The translations under genes were made by a program, and so were the position numbers. 64,000 nucleotides of DNA, from assembly GCA_015178975.1 (NCBI GenBank), contig WHVD01000012.1, forward strand, positions 1,116,001 to 1,180,000, given 5' to 3'. Below the pieces are notes generated by a model. It saw nothing but the letters and a program-made list of their open reading frames with translations. It was not told the origin of the DNA and did not search any database. Shown piece by piece: positions 36,713 through 48,481 of the stretch. This DNA is from Hysterangium stoloniferum (taxonomy: Eukaryota > Basidiomycota > Agaricomycetes > Hysterangiales > Hysterangiaceae). The first letter of the stretch is position 1, and the number at the start of each line of letters is the position of its first letter.

Positions 36713-37460
36713 TGTTACGACTGTGTTGCAACCCGATGGTGCCTGAGGTTATCGCCACCTATTGACGATTCAAGTCATCACTCAAGTCCTCACATCAGAA
36801 GCCGTCAGTTTCCCAACACTGACGTATGCCTTCACAGTGATCAAACTCTGTTTACGCCCCCCGTCAAAATATACTCATACTATCTGGTTAAACTCTGATA
36901 TGTCCCTTTTCATTATGATAATACATTCTACTCTATGTTTCACACATGTCTATATATACTTGTAACTCTCAGACTTTTTCCTTTTCTCGTAATCCCGCTC
37001 TCGGTTAATGCACGGCCTCTGAACTAATTGTAACCTTCCTGTTCCTAGTCAAGCTTATTTGTCAATACCGTTTTCCACTCTTCTCCTAGTTAGTATTTTC
37101 TAGATGCCAAATACTTGTATATGAATCAGTTGTAGTTGTAGTTACTAGGCAATCAGAATATCAACTCAGAATACCCTCTTATGTATGCCTCCAGAAGTCT
37201 CATACTAAGTACTCCACTACCCACCTTTGCATGCACTCGCCCACTCTCGGTCCCCGACCCCTTGGCCCGACACTCGACTTATCCTTCATTTCTGATCAGT
37301 AGTTTTGCTGAGAGGTATTCGTTAGGACTAGTCTTCACCCACCCGAAATTTAAGGACACCCGACGGATAACTGCAAGGGTGCAGCACATAAGCTGAAGCC
37401 AAGTCCTTCCGATCAATCCCCGTCGGCCTACTGACATTAGTCAGTTTTCAGTTCTTAACA
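36713..37460 (+). mobile_element. Solo LTR of Gypsy lineage B
   Basis: 748 bp. The target duplication CTCAT lies at 36708-36712 and 37461-37465. It has fewer CpG than the B copies near 57 and 62 kb, so it is older. Confidence 0.87.
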
Positions 37461-38905
37461 CTCATCCATCCCATTGTCCATGGAATTATCATTATGTAAA
37501 TTGAGAAATTACATCAAGATATTCTATGGCAATTCCGCTAGACCCAATAACTAAAGCACACCTTGATAATCCCATGGATCCCAGTCAACCCTGGTGGCCT
37601 CTTGATCAGCATGGTTTCATTAGACTTGACGATCGTATCTATGGACTGGACTCCACCTCAGGATCCTCCAGTACACATCCACTCTCAGGACATTTTGGGT
37701 TCAACAAAACTCTATCGATAATAAGAAGAGAATATACTTGGCGCAGACTCTGAGGGTTCATTAAGCACTATTGTAAATCTTGCATTACTTGTCCACACTC
37801 TAAATCACAGTGACACAAGCCCTACAGCCTTTTGAAACAACTCCTGGTACCAGAATACCTGTGGAATTCCATCTCTATGGATTTTATTGAACACCTACCA
37901 GACTCCGAAGGCTTTTCCGCCATTCTAGTCATTGTTGACAGATTCTCAAAACAAGGTATATTCATTCCTACATATGATACCATTACGTCTGTGCAGTTAG
38001 CAGAACTTTTTATCATCCATGTATTTTCCAAGAACAGAGTTCATGTCTCACTTCTTTAGATCCTCGGGAAATCCTTGGACATGAAGTTACACTTCACGTC
38101 CGGACATCACCTGGAAGGTGACAGACAAACTGAGCACATCAACCAGACATTGGAACAATATCTCTGTGTATATTGCAACTATCAACAGGACAATTGGAAA
38201 TCCCTGTTACCACTTGCAGAATTTGCTTACAACAATGCACCTTTGGCCACTACTGGCATTTCCCTGTTCTTTGCAAATAAAGGATATAATCCAAATATTA
38301 CAGTACATCCAGAATGAAATCTCGCCTCTGCCCATGCTCAAGAGTTCGTCACAGACCTCCACGAGCTCCATGAGGAACTCTGGACTGCAATAACATCTGC
38401 CCAAGAGCAATATCAACGTTCAGCGGACAAACATTGGATTCTGCCACCCAACTTCAAAATTGGTGACCATGTTTTTGTCAAAGTTCAATTCTTCCAGACC
38501 ACCCATCCATCAAAGAAGCTTGCTGAAAAATATTTAGGTCCATTTGAAATAATAGCACAAGTAGGTTCAGTCTCTTGGACCCTACAGCTTCTGGATAGCA
38601 TGTGCACAGTACACCCAGTATTTCATGTTTCTATGTTAGAACCTTGTACTGCTAACACTATCCCAGATCACGTGCAATCTCCACCTCCTCCAGTCATTAT
38701 TGATGGAGAACCCGAGTTTGAAATCTCACAAATTTTAGATTCAAAAATTAATAAGTGTCGATGCACTTGTAAACTGCTTTACTTGGCAAAGTGGACGGGT
38801 TACGAGGGCACTGATGAAGAGACTTCATGGATTTTGGCCACGGAAATTGTTACTAACTTTCACACAGCTTACCCACTCAAACCCGGACCACTATCTTCTC
38901 TCTGA
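37461..38905 (+). mobile_element. pol: Gypsy-A integrase and chromodomain
   Basis: The core carries SMDFIEHLPDSEGFSAILVI and LEQYLCVYCNYQQDNWKSLL; the C-terminal part carries GPFEIIAQVGSVSW and VHPVFHVSMLEP. A chromodomain LLYLAKWTGYEGTDEETSW closes it. Broken. Confidence 0.85.
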
Positions 38906-39068
38906 CCACACTCCACGGACCCTGTGTTACGATTGGATTCATTTTCATTTTTCCCTGTCGCTCTATGTCTCTCTTTGCTTTACAGGTTTCTGATATGTTT
39001 TCAAGTCCTAAGTGGATTTATCCATGGACTTTGACTTTTTATGTTTTCACACTTTTACTTTTATTTTT

Positions 39069-40059
39069 TCAATCTACACTTATGGGGCTATGTTTCTGCA
39101 TAACCTCAGCCATCCCCTCAGGGAGCTCCGCTACCTCTGCAGGAACCCCATCCTCATCCAAACTGGCCTCCTCAGAACTTCCAATTTGCGGTTCCTCATA
39201 CTTATACCCATCGTACTCTGCCAGGAATGTCCAAAACTCCTCACAGAGCCCACAGAGTTCCTTCACCACCACTATCTGCACCCAGTTGCCCTTTTCAAGC
39301 AGCTCATTTTGGGCCTCTATGCCCTCAGCAATCTGCCCCACGACCTCCTCCAAGCCTGTGGTCCTGTCCGACCCACCCACTTCCTGTGCCACGGACCCCA
39401 TGGGCTCGTGGACAAGTGAGCACCCCACTTTGAGGTGCGCACATTGCCAACAGCCCAGTCCCCACCTGGCCTTCTGATGGCAATCAGTGTTCTGGTCACT
39501 ACAACTGGAACACTGCAGGTCATTCTTCACCTGCAGGCAGACTGGAGCCACTTTCTTTGCTTTCTGTTGATGTGGTTAGTTTCCCAGAAAACCCACAGAC
39601 CTGAGGCTTACCTTTTGGGGGCTCTCCCGCTCCCCCTCAGACTTGGACTCAACCTCTGCCACTTTGCGCTGAAAATGCAAAGTCAGTAAAGTCCCATGTG
39701 AACTCATTGGGACATACCTTTCCCGTGGCAACCATGGCTCTCACTGCAGCTGCCTTGGCTTGTTCTGCAGCAACCCACCCAGCCTCCTCCTCATCCCGCT
39801 TCCTCTCCTCCTCAGCCTCCTGTTCTGCAACCAAAGCTGCCTGGTACTCCTTATCCAAAGCCTCCTTGGCCTCCTTGGCCTTTTTTTCCACCTCCTCTCA
39901 TTTTCGGCACTGTTCCTGTCGCTGCACCAGGATTTGGACAGCAGTGAGTGGAGCCTGATATTGGGAGCCTGCGGAGGGCCCAGCAGTTGGCACTGGTTTG
40001 TGTGGCATTGGTTTGGGACCCATGGATGATGGGGGTAATAAAGAAGAAGAAAAATTCAT
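39069..40059 (-). mobile_element. Antisense ORF at the 3' end of Gypsy-A
   Basis: Between chromodomain and 3' LTR the opposite strand carries a long coding-like region. It starts MNFSSSLLPPSSMGPKPMPH at 40059, with a TATATAA box about 20 bp upstream (near 40073-40080). It goes on through a Glu/Lys-rich helical stretch (EALDKEYQAALVAEQEAEEE) to a cysteine cluster near 39440-39530 (CSSCSDQNTDC, then CWQCAHLKVGC) like fungal Zn2Cys6 patterns, and ends in an acidic tail. Related antisense sequence occurs in the D and C elements. It is broken a few times. Confidence 0.6.
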
Positions 40060-40205
40060 TTTTTCAATTTTTTATATAGGCTTGTCTGAACCTTACCTTC
40101 CAGATCACGTGACTCTTTGACACATACATGTAACTGACATGACTTTTGACACATGTGCATAGCCGACAAACCTTATCAAGTTCTAGAGCCTCTTTGGGAC
40201 TTTGG

Positions 40206-40221
40206 CATAAAGGGAGGGTAC
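40206..40221 (+). promoter_or_regulatory. Polypurine tract of Gypsy-A
   Basis: Purine run TAAAGGGAGGGTAC directly before the 3' LTR. B (before 62537) and C (minus, 52590-52604) have closely related GGGGG(G)ATAC/GGGGGAATAC tracts. Confidence 0.7.
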
Positions 40222-41026
40222 TGTTACGACCAGAAATCCTGCCAGACTCCAGGCACTAACTTATATGCACCTGCACCCTACATGCACCAATTATCAGTTT
40301 ACTGGAATACCCACTGGACTCCGTACGTCAGACCTGTCCATGCTTGACCTTCATCACTTCACGTATCAGTCACTGGAATACCCACCGGACCCCGCTCCTG
40401 ACTATCTCTGACCCTGTCCCACATACCAGTCACCGGACTCCACTCAGAATACCTGTCAGCTCTCTAACTGAACCCCATTCCTGTTATGGTCATATGACCT
40501 GTCATGATTTGGACTCTGCTCCCACCCCATTCCCATTATGGTTTTATGACCTGTCACAATTTGGACTCCACTCCGCTCCGTTCCATTCCTAACACCAAAT
40601 CTGGTGTTTACTTATGTATCTCATTTCATGTTTGCTAGTTTAGTTTTCATTATTACTGGATTTGGTATGTTATACATTCCACAGCCTATATAGTCTGGCA
40701 CATGTTGTACATACAATCCAGTCAGAAAATCAGCTTAGATCCTCCCCAGTAATCTCAGTATATTTTCTGCCCTATTCTTCTCTTTGAAACACACTGCTCT
40801 TACTCGTTGGAGCCCACAGGCTCTGACACCCATCTATCACTTGACCTCTGACTCATCTACCCTGACCTCTCAACCCATGAACCCTGCCCAGACTCCCCAG
40901 GATTCCCATCTGCCTGTTTGAAATTGGACAAGATATCTCGTGAGGGTACAGCCTATAAGCTGAAGCCAAGTCCTACTGGCTTTCCCATGGGTTTCTCCAG
41001 AAACCCTCCATGCACACACCTTAACA
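40222..41026 (+). repeat. 3' LTR of Gypsy-A
   Basis: 805 bp, TGTTACGACCAGAAATCC...CCTTAACA. Confidence 0.82.
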
Positions 41027-42915
41027 AGGGGGCAGAGAGAGAGAGAGAGAGAGAAAGAGAAGACTGGAGGTCCAAGAGAAGAGTGAAGAACTAGTAGAGT
41101 AACTAAGTCGACATTCTGATTGTCCTGTAACTACTTTACAGTTCAGTATGTTGAAAATAAGGGGGGGGGTATACATATGTTGGTACACGGAGCAAAAAGT
41201 GTTAGTATTACTAAGCTACTATACAGAACTATGTAGTGTTATCACGAAATATATTAGGACCCACAAGTGTCGTCATGTTGAGATTATTACCAAACAGCCA
41301 AAAGTTCAACACACTCCTTTAATTGAAATGTCAATGACAATCCTTGAAGTTCAGCAACTCCCAATCCAAACTGAAATGCCTCTACCATGAATAGAAAGCC
41401 TCCCAGCCCAAGCTCCCTCACTGCAACTCCCATTCCCAATCAATCCCAAGGCCCTTTATGAGAAGTGTGATGGTGGATGTAGCAATCTGGGACAAATATG
41501 ACCTGGCTTAGTACTCTGCACAGTCCTTTGTGCTAGCGGTGAAAGTTGATTGTTTCCGAGTGATGGTATGTGAAAGTGAAATCTGTGCGACAAGCGATGG
41601 CATGCAAAATGTTAATTTGGCAGTACAAGAAAAAAAGAGGTCGTGAATTGAGTGATGCCTTACATGCATAAGGGCTTACACAAACCATCTCCAATGTCCA
41701 GAACCAGAGCCATTCCCAACAATCGAAAAGTGTGACCTAAAAAAGTGTTTGATGCAAAATCGAGATCTAGATGGGGGTTAAGCAAGGCAATGTCAATGTG
41801 GAATAATGAACAATGAATTGGAAAAGAAAATATGGGTAATCCAATTATCACCTGTAAATACACAGAACAGCTATAGCCAGAACACTGCATGATCACTTCG
41901 AGATCGATGGCAAATTCAAATGGATCATCAAATGACCAATGGCTTGACGATGATGCTGGTAAGTGCTCCTTGCAATGAGCTCTGTGTTTTCTTTGAAAAA
42001 TGCGCGAACCAATTTTTAGGGGGGTGAACCGGGCGGTTGAGTTTCTGAACCGTTGATGATATCCCATTTCAAATAAGTGGTCAATGCCAATTTAGAATAG
42101 TGAAAGAATGAAAAAATGGAAAATATGGCTAAAAAAAGCCTAGTGCCAGACAATAAAGTCAGCACACTCTCGGTGTTCAAAACACACCAAACAGATACTG
42201 TGGAGCCCTTCCCATGAGAATCTACGAACTGCAGAGTTTAATGTATCGCCCCAGAGCCCTTCCTGTGCAAGTACTGCAACTTCTAAGCCCTTAATATGGC
42301 CACTCACTCCTGCAAATTCATTGTATTGCCCCAGAGCGCTTCCCATGCAGATACCGTGGCTTCTATGCCCTTCTATATGGCTGCCTAAAAAGGTATGACG
42401 AGTAATCGAAGGAACGAAATGCATGGCAATGAATCAGAATGATAAGCCTGTGGGGCCCATAACCTGTTGATGCAAAGAGGGAGGTATACATCGGTACACC
42501 ATGGATGTGAGCAAAAAGCATTAGTATTACTAAGCTACTATACAGAACTATGTAGTGTTATCACAAAATATATTAGGACCCACAAGTGTCATCATGTTGA
42601 GATTATTACCGAATGACCAAAATTTCAACACAGTGTACATATATACAGATTTCCGGTGTCTCACAGTACTAATGAGGAAACAAGGAATGTACCTAAAATG
42701 GAACAAGAGCATAACAAATCACAGGTATGGGTTTCCAATACTTGGAGGATACAAACTAGGATGAAAGTAATAACACATTCAGATGTATGGGGTGACTAAT
42801 TGGGACATAAAGAAATGGCCTAAAAAGGAAGTCCAGTATCTGATGGGTATCCAAGACCGAGGGCAATGTCAGGTGGTTCGGAGGTCATATGGGTTTCTGA
42901 GCATGGGTCATAACA
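41027..42915 (-). mobile_element. Relic of a B-like LTR, split by a TRIM-like element
   Basis: 41027-41148 (GAGAGAG tract, AAGTCGACATTCTGATTG) and 42631-42915 (ending GGTCATAACA) together resemble the B LTR on the minus strand. Old, with low CpG. Confidence 0.55.
41149..42630 (-). mobile_element. TRIM-like non-autonomous Copia relative
   Basis: Terminal direct repeats 41149-41311 and 42465-42630 (about 165 bp, TGTTGAA...CAACA). The inside, about 1.15 kb, has no recognisable protein. The primer site GGTTATGGGCCCC on the minus strand (42452-42464) is identical to that of the gag-only Copia element at 11250-12706. The flanks CAGTA and CAGTG are a probable decayed target duplication. Confidence 0.72.
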
Positions 42916-43067
42916 GCTAGCTAGTTTGGCTAGACTAGGCTAGACACACTACTTTCATGAGATTCCTATTTACTAGTCAGTATAGAAGCTTACTATAGAT
43001 CTAGGGAGTCTAGGGAGTCTAGGGAGTCTACATAATGGGTGTAGACATTCCCAAATCCCTGATGTGG
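42916..43067. mobile_element. Right half of the foldback/MITE-like element
   Basis: Matches the right part of the element at 11081-12803, with CTAGGGAGT units repeated and the end CCCTGATGTGG. It begins exactly where the B-like LTR relic ends. Confidence 0.6.
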
Positions 43068-43565
43068 CACATTTTACTTCCAGTCTTGGCCATCCCAGGC
43101 CTTGCTTATGACTTAAGCAGTTCAGATCTTTGAGTCATGTGAAGGCTGATGAAGTCATAACAGAACTATGGAAACTCCTAGAAGCTTCCTAGATATTGAA
43201 AATAGTGCCAGTTGACTTATTGTAAATGCACAATCTACAAAGGTTTTATGAACTTGTAATAGAAGTACTCGTGTGTCAATCAATGTGTCAGTTAGTGAGT
43301 CACCTTCTGACATAATAGGTTTGGTGATAGTTTAGGTGTACTTGGGTAAAATCATGCATTAGCCTCAAAAAACATGTCCACAATATGCATTTTCCAGGAT
43401 TGAACTGGCCCTGGAGAGGTGGGTGTTTCATCACCATTTCCAACACACCCCTTTGCCTTTTAATCCCATATCTCATTAATTTCCCAATCCCATCATAGAT
43501 ATGAACTTTTCCACCTTTGGCTTTGGTAATGCTTTGGTTAGGATGTCTGGTGGTATTTCATCTGT
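43068..43565 (-). mobile_element. Copia fragment: end of pol and probable 3' LTR
   Basis: The minus strand at about 43490-43565 reads PPDILTKALPKPKVEKFISM, the usual C-terminus of Copia RNase H. The following 43068-43449 (TGTTGGAAATGG...) is probably its LTR. Confidence 0.6.
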
Positions 43566-44177
43566 TTGTAAGTGATGGGATTCAAGACAGGTTGGCTACA
43601 GAGGATTCCGTAGTGGCGGTACAGGATGGTGATTTATCATTGTCAAAAAAAAAAGTGCAAGGCTGTTGTAGTCACCCTCACTCAGCCAGTATGGACAGGA
43701 TAAAGTTTTGATCTTTTCTGAAATAAACTGCGAATGATACACGGTACCACGAAGAAGGTCGTGGTAACCGGTCCAGAGCAGAAAAGGATCGAGGAAAATT
43801 TACCCGTTAATATTTCTGCCGTCATGTGATCTCGTGGTAAGCCCTCCCCAAGATTATAGAATGTTCTTTGACAGGCTTATATCGCTGATAATTTATCTGG
43901 AGAGTGGGTGTAAATGTCTATCTTGGAAAGTGTGCGGAAGTGCTGGAGGAACAGTGTGATGTTGTAGTTAGTAATAGAACAGGGCCAACGGTACACAAGG
44001 GGGTTTCGAAAGAAAACAAAAGTTGATTGAGAAGTATTCTGTAGAAAACTGATGACAAAAGGTTCGGTGACGTCATAATGTCAACTACTCGGTCTCTGAA
44101 TATATCATGGCGTGGGATCCGTACGCAAGGAATGGTGTATATCGAGTATTGACCAGTCTATAGACAAAACACAACCT
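43566..44177. other. Gap between Copia fragment and P450 relic
   Basis: Holds an A-run at about 43646-43655. Nothing else is recognised. Confidence 0.4.
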
Positions 44178-46621
44178 CTAGATTTCAAATTGAAGTAATG
44201 GTGACAGGAAGTCTTGAACGCTTATCGATGGATCCTTCGACTCTGCATCAAGCCCATTTATTTTCGTGCTGAGGGGACGTTTAAAGAGGGTCATGACTTA
44301 CACGGGAGTGACTACCTGCCGATGCTCGCAGGATCTTGGCGTCTCCTGGAGGAGGGGAGAACTCGAAATTTTCTAAAAGCTCAATCAGGATAGCTTGGAT
44401 CTCAATGACGCTACCACGAAAGAAACATTCACCCTTGCATAAGCTCAAGGATAATTATCACTTACGCGAACCTCCATCTATGGACAAGGCAGCTGAGCTT
44501 AGGTTTCGTGGTAAATATTGAGATGAATGGACTTACCCGATACAACCTCTTACGCCACTGCTGAAACTGGCACTTTAATGTGCTTAGGGTGAGCTTCATC
44601 CCCAGACATGAAATGATCACACGAACATATTTGCGAAGACTCCAAGATTTATGCCGTGTTTAACGCTACCGTCAATAAAACGCTCTGGCCGCCAGACGTC
44701 GGCATCATCACCCCAAACGGACTTAAGTCTTGACAAATTCAGGAGGGGCGAGAATAAGATAGGAAATGGGAGGCACACCTGTTATATGCGCTAATGGATA
44801 TTGTGATTTTCTGTCCCGCACGCTCGTCAAAGGAAAATCATGAATCCTGCGTTCTCTTTTGGCGCATTGCGCGGACTTCTCCCATTATTTATCCATACTT
44901 CTCAACGGATAAGTTTCTGTTCTTTAACTAGCGTAGTGCGCATAACTTCAGTAACAACTTACGCTGTGCAAAGATGGTTGCGATGTTAAAGGCAGAGTTG
45001 TCCAAATCAAATCGGACTTCGTCAGTCTTCGACATTATGCCTTTTCTCAGCCGTACAGCCCTTGACACCATTGGAAGAGGTGAGCTGATATGGTTTCGCA
45101 ACTCAGGTGCACATCAGATATTGTTTTAGCCGGGTTTGACTACCAATTCGATGCCATCGAGCAGACCCACAAACAAGCTCGCTCAAGCATATGATAATCT
45201 AATGTTAACAAAATTGTCTGTAGATCCATTGAGTGTCTACTAACAAAAAGCCATACAGCTCAGATACATTTATGGAGCGTCCAGACTCAATGATAGTCGC
45301 GGAAGGCGTTATGGATTGGGTCCCCCAGTGGATGGTTCTTATTCTGCCAAGTATTCGCCTCAAGAGGCACCATAACTACATGGAAGTCTCCCTCGGCGTT
45401 GTGAAAGAGGTAGTTGACCGCCAGAAGGCCATCCATGCTGCGGGGAAGGAGGGTTCAAAAGATATTATGAGTATATTGGGTGGAACTTGCTGTAATATTA
45501 CATCTCAACAATTAAACTGACTCTATGTTAGTAAGAGCCAATTTGGCCGAGAATCCTAAAGACAGACTCAGTGAGGTAGAGGTGCTCTCGCAATTGACGT
45601 TAGTGACCTCATTATTTCTTTTATGTGTCATTCAAGAAATGGTATCGTCCAGGACACTGTTCTTCGCTGGTCATGACACCACCGCGACTGCCATTACATG
45701 GGCAATATACGAGCTTGCGAGGAACCCTGAATATCAAACATTAGTTAGGAATGAAATCAGAGCGACTCGTACACAAGCCACACAGCGAGGAGAGGACGAG
45801 TTGTCAGTCGCCGACCTTGACTCCATGAAATCTCTTCTCTCATTGATGAAGGTCTGTTCCGCTCACCTACTTCGCTATCCAAAGAATTAATTTTATACAA
45901 GAAACCCTGCGATTGTACCCCTTCGTTTCAGCGATCGACCGTGAATCAAAACATGACGAGCCTCAGGTGTCACAATATCAATTTAAAGGACAGAAGCATG
46001 ACCTTCAGCCCAGATAATTCCATAGCCAGTTATGAGTCAAATGATTGTCCTTCCCGACTGTGCTTTGGGAAAATTGTACCCCGAAGTGTTGAGGATGTAT
46101 TGCAATGCCTAGAAACATATTTGAGTTCAAATAGGGCTATTACGAACAAGATCATATATGCCTTGGGATCCGCTGTCAGGAGTATATCTCTCTAGTTTCT
46201 CCACTTCAGTCAATGAGGTTCTCACTCATCTATTTGCTACTTTCACCAAGATCTGCACTAAAGGTCATAAGATGGCAACAAGATTTCATTTCAACAAAAC
46301 GCCGTATTGCATTTTTATTTTACCACAACTTACTCCCATAACCCCTTTAATTGCCATCGTGTTCCCAAATTCTTTTGTCCATGCAATATCCGCATTGCCA
46401 AGTTCTCGACCCCACAGCATTCCAGGAAGATTCCCTGGTTGTTGCCTCTGGTTAGGGATGGTTGTAAAATAGAAAATGGTATCACACTTACCAGCAATCT
46501 ATGAAACTGGTTTCAGTCCGCGAAGATGTGTAATCGAATGCGACCTAATACATCTGAACAGAGTACCAAGAACTGTTAGAGCACTGAAGAGCGTAACCAC
46601 TACGATGTAGACAGTAAACAT
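44178..46621 (-). pseudogene. Cytochrome P450 pseudogene with an inverted central segment
   Basis: P450s are membrane-anchored haem monooxygenases. On the minus strand from 46621 I read the anchor MFTVYIVVVTLFSAL, the hinge LRGLKPVS, QPGNLPGMLWGRELGNADI, ALQYILNTSGYNFPK and GIIWAEG (to about 45990). The minus strand resumes near 44760 with LKSVWGDDADVWRPERF, then WRFAVIEIQAILIELLENF. The middle is on the plus strand at 44797-45979: HARQRKIMNPAF (C-helix), LDTIGRAGFDYQFDA, the I-helix FAGHDTTATAITWAIYELA near 45665 and ExxR as ETLRLYP near 45903. A 10-bp inverted repeat (GATATTGTGA 44797-44806, TCACAATATC 45970-45979) marks the ends. Besides the inversion there is a frameshift near 45170, stops in the N-terminal part (after LKPVS, before LITGY), and no intact haem-cysteine motif. 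Introns of about 45-65 bp remain visible. The 3' end is uncertain. Confidence 0.85.
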
Positions 46622-46967
46622 CGTAGTAGTGTGTCAAGGCTTGAGGGTATGAAGAGATGAGAAGTGCTCTTCTTTCTGATTCATGATTGCAGTGACGTGA
46701 GTACGGCCATAACCTAGGTTGTTGATATCTTGGAAGTAAAAAAAACACATACAAAATGTCACGCTAACTATAGATCCGCTAAGAACCTTCTGGTAATTTT
46801 CGGCCGAATCTCGGGATGGGCGCACCCTGCCTGCAATTTGCAATGCTTCATATACGGGGTGGGCGATTGTTTAGCCTAAGATGACTTCTTGAATGCTAAT
46901 AGTAAAGGTTCCAAAGCCTGCGCAGTGTCTCAATAAATTGGGTTATGATTTGATGGGTCCCAGAAGA
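46622..46967. other. Gap upstream of the P450 relic
   Basis: Former promoter side of the P450 gene. No other signal. Confidence 0.4.
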
Positions 46968-47121
46968 GCATTGAAGCAAAGGGAAAGTATACGCCGGTAT
47001 ACAATGGACACGAGGAAAAAAAGTTAGGTGACCAAGCTACTCTATATAGCCTAGCACGAAATATACTGGGATCCACAAGTGACCATCGAATGAAATTATT
47101 GCTGAACCATCCATGTCAACA
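46968..47121 (-). mobile_element. Solo or partial LTR of the TRIM-like family
   Basis: GCAAAGGGAAAGTATACGCC and the end CCATGTCAACA align with the LTRs at 41149-41311 and 42465-42630, clearly diverged. Confidence 0.55.
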
Positions 47122-48197
47122 AAGAGGTGCCATTTCAGTGATGACTACCACTTTTCTTCTTCAAAATTTATAGAAATGAGTCAATCCCAGAGTGGGCAGC
47201 ATGTGAGTCACATGTTTGGAATGTTTTCGATCTTCGACCACCCACCCTCTGCCGGTGGAACTGAGCAACCTTACTTCCCCACTCTGAATAAACACCGGTC
47301 CCTGAAACCAGGAAATAGTACTGCAATAACAGCCATATATGTTTATATTTATTATTTTTTGCCACAAAGCAAAAAAAAAGATTGCTGCGCTACCTATGTA
47401 AGACAGCTCTACGGTCAACGTACAACGACGAATCAGATCCACAAAATCTATTCAAAACATCATCATGACTGTGATTTCCCAAAACAACGCATGACATAAT
47501 TAACGACAATATTAATTATTGTTGGAAAATTACTAATATCCACTCATTTTGAATATTATTTGGAAGGACCTACATTAATGTACTCTTTTAATCATTTGAC
47601 ATAATAATGCACGATACAAATACTTTTCAGTTTCATTTATTCTAACAATTATCACAAATATGTTGACCTACGAATATTGGTAAACTGTGCAGCTTGGTGG
47701 CAGAAGTTCTTGCTATGAAACCAAGCCTGCAATGCTGTGTATTGGCAGCGCATATCACCCCCTCTGCTGGAAGACCGAGCCCCTCAGACGAAGCAGTGGA
47801 AGGAGTGGGTTCAGTGGTATTCATGGGGGTTGAGCTTGAGCTCATTGATTTGTTGCCTGAGCTCATGCCGCATTCACGCCTTTCCTAAATGGGACAACTC
47901 ATTTGTTCCACACAGGCACTATGGGCCTCACAGTGCGTTGGTGGTTTTTAGTCGATTGTTGAACATTTCTATTGCTAGCTTTTAGTTAAAATTTTTATAT
48001 TAACGAATGGTTGATCAGTCCGATAGTAGTTATGAGTGTGAAAATTGAGAAGTGAACGAGAAAACACTCAAAAATGTATATGTTCTACTAATGACAGAAG
48101 GTCTTTAACAGAGGTTAAAATAAACAGTACAGCACTCGTATTTCGAAAGATATCCTTGGAACCTACTCCTGGAGGAACACCTAGCTGCAGGGAAAAG
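47122..48197. other. Gap with no recognised gene
   Basis: Open frames up to 128 codons (47113-47499 +) look random. An AT-rich stretch lies at 47500-47650. Confidence 0.4.
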
Positions 48198-48481
48198 TGT
48201 TAGATTATGTAATACCAGCCATTGTTCCATCTGGTATACAGCTCTGAGTCCAGTGAGTGTATAATCTAATAGGGAAGGCACTTGAGGTGTAAGGGTGAGA
48301 CTCCCTACACTGAGATTTGGTAACATTTGATCTTATTGTTATCCATATCCCATTGTTGTCTACATCCCATTGTTCTCTACTAGTATATATTATGTACATG
48401 TGGATTTCAATACAGTAGTTGTTTCTTCCCCATCACTCATTCTAGTGTCTGTCTGTGCCTGTGCCAGATACTAGTCTTACA
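48198..48481 (+). mobile_element. Candidate LTR, about 284 bp
   Basis: TGTTAGATTATG at the start, AGTCTTACA at the end, with a TATATATTATG box near 48383. The 5-bp flanks do not match, so this is tentative. Confidence 0.42.

Larger units (their letters stand above)
16833..41026 (+). mobile_element. Ty3/Gypsy chromovirus, lineage A, broken and split by nested insertions
   Basis: Parts in order: 5' LTR 16833-17671, gag from 17699, protease near 20287-21319, reverse transcriptase 22261-23219 and 35965-36712, integrase and chromodomain 37461-38905, an antisense frame 39069-40059, a polypurine tract and 3' LTR 40222-41026. It is interrupted by A-type LTRs (18549-20181), B solo LTRs (20442-21161, 21320-22260, 36713-37460) and the complete-length E element (23220-35964). 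The coding parts are broken many times. The outer LTRs are clearly diverged, and their 5-bp flanks (TATCC, AGGGG) do not match, so they may come from different insertions or the ends may have recombined. Confidence 0.75.

Noticed and set aside
39012-39477. Plus-strand ORFs of 135-170 codons
   Set aside because: Shadows of the antisense frame on the minus strand, with no protein features.
44178-46621. Two separate P450 genes, one on each strand
   Set aside because: The plus-strand block lacks both ends, the minus-strand parts lack exactly that middle, and inverted 10-mers mark the junctions.
47113-47499. 128-codon plus-strand ORF
   Set aside because: Low-complexity composition, overlap with an LTR end and no recognisable motif.
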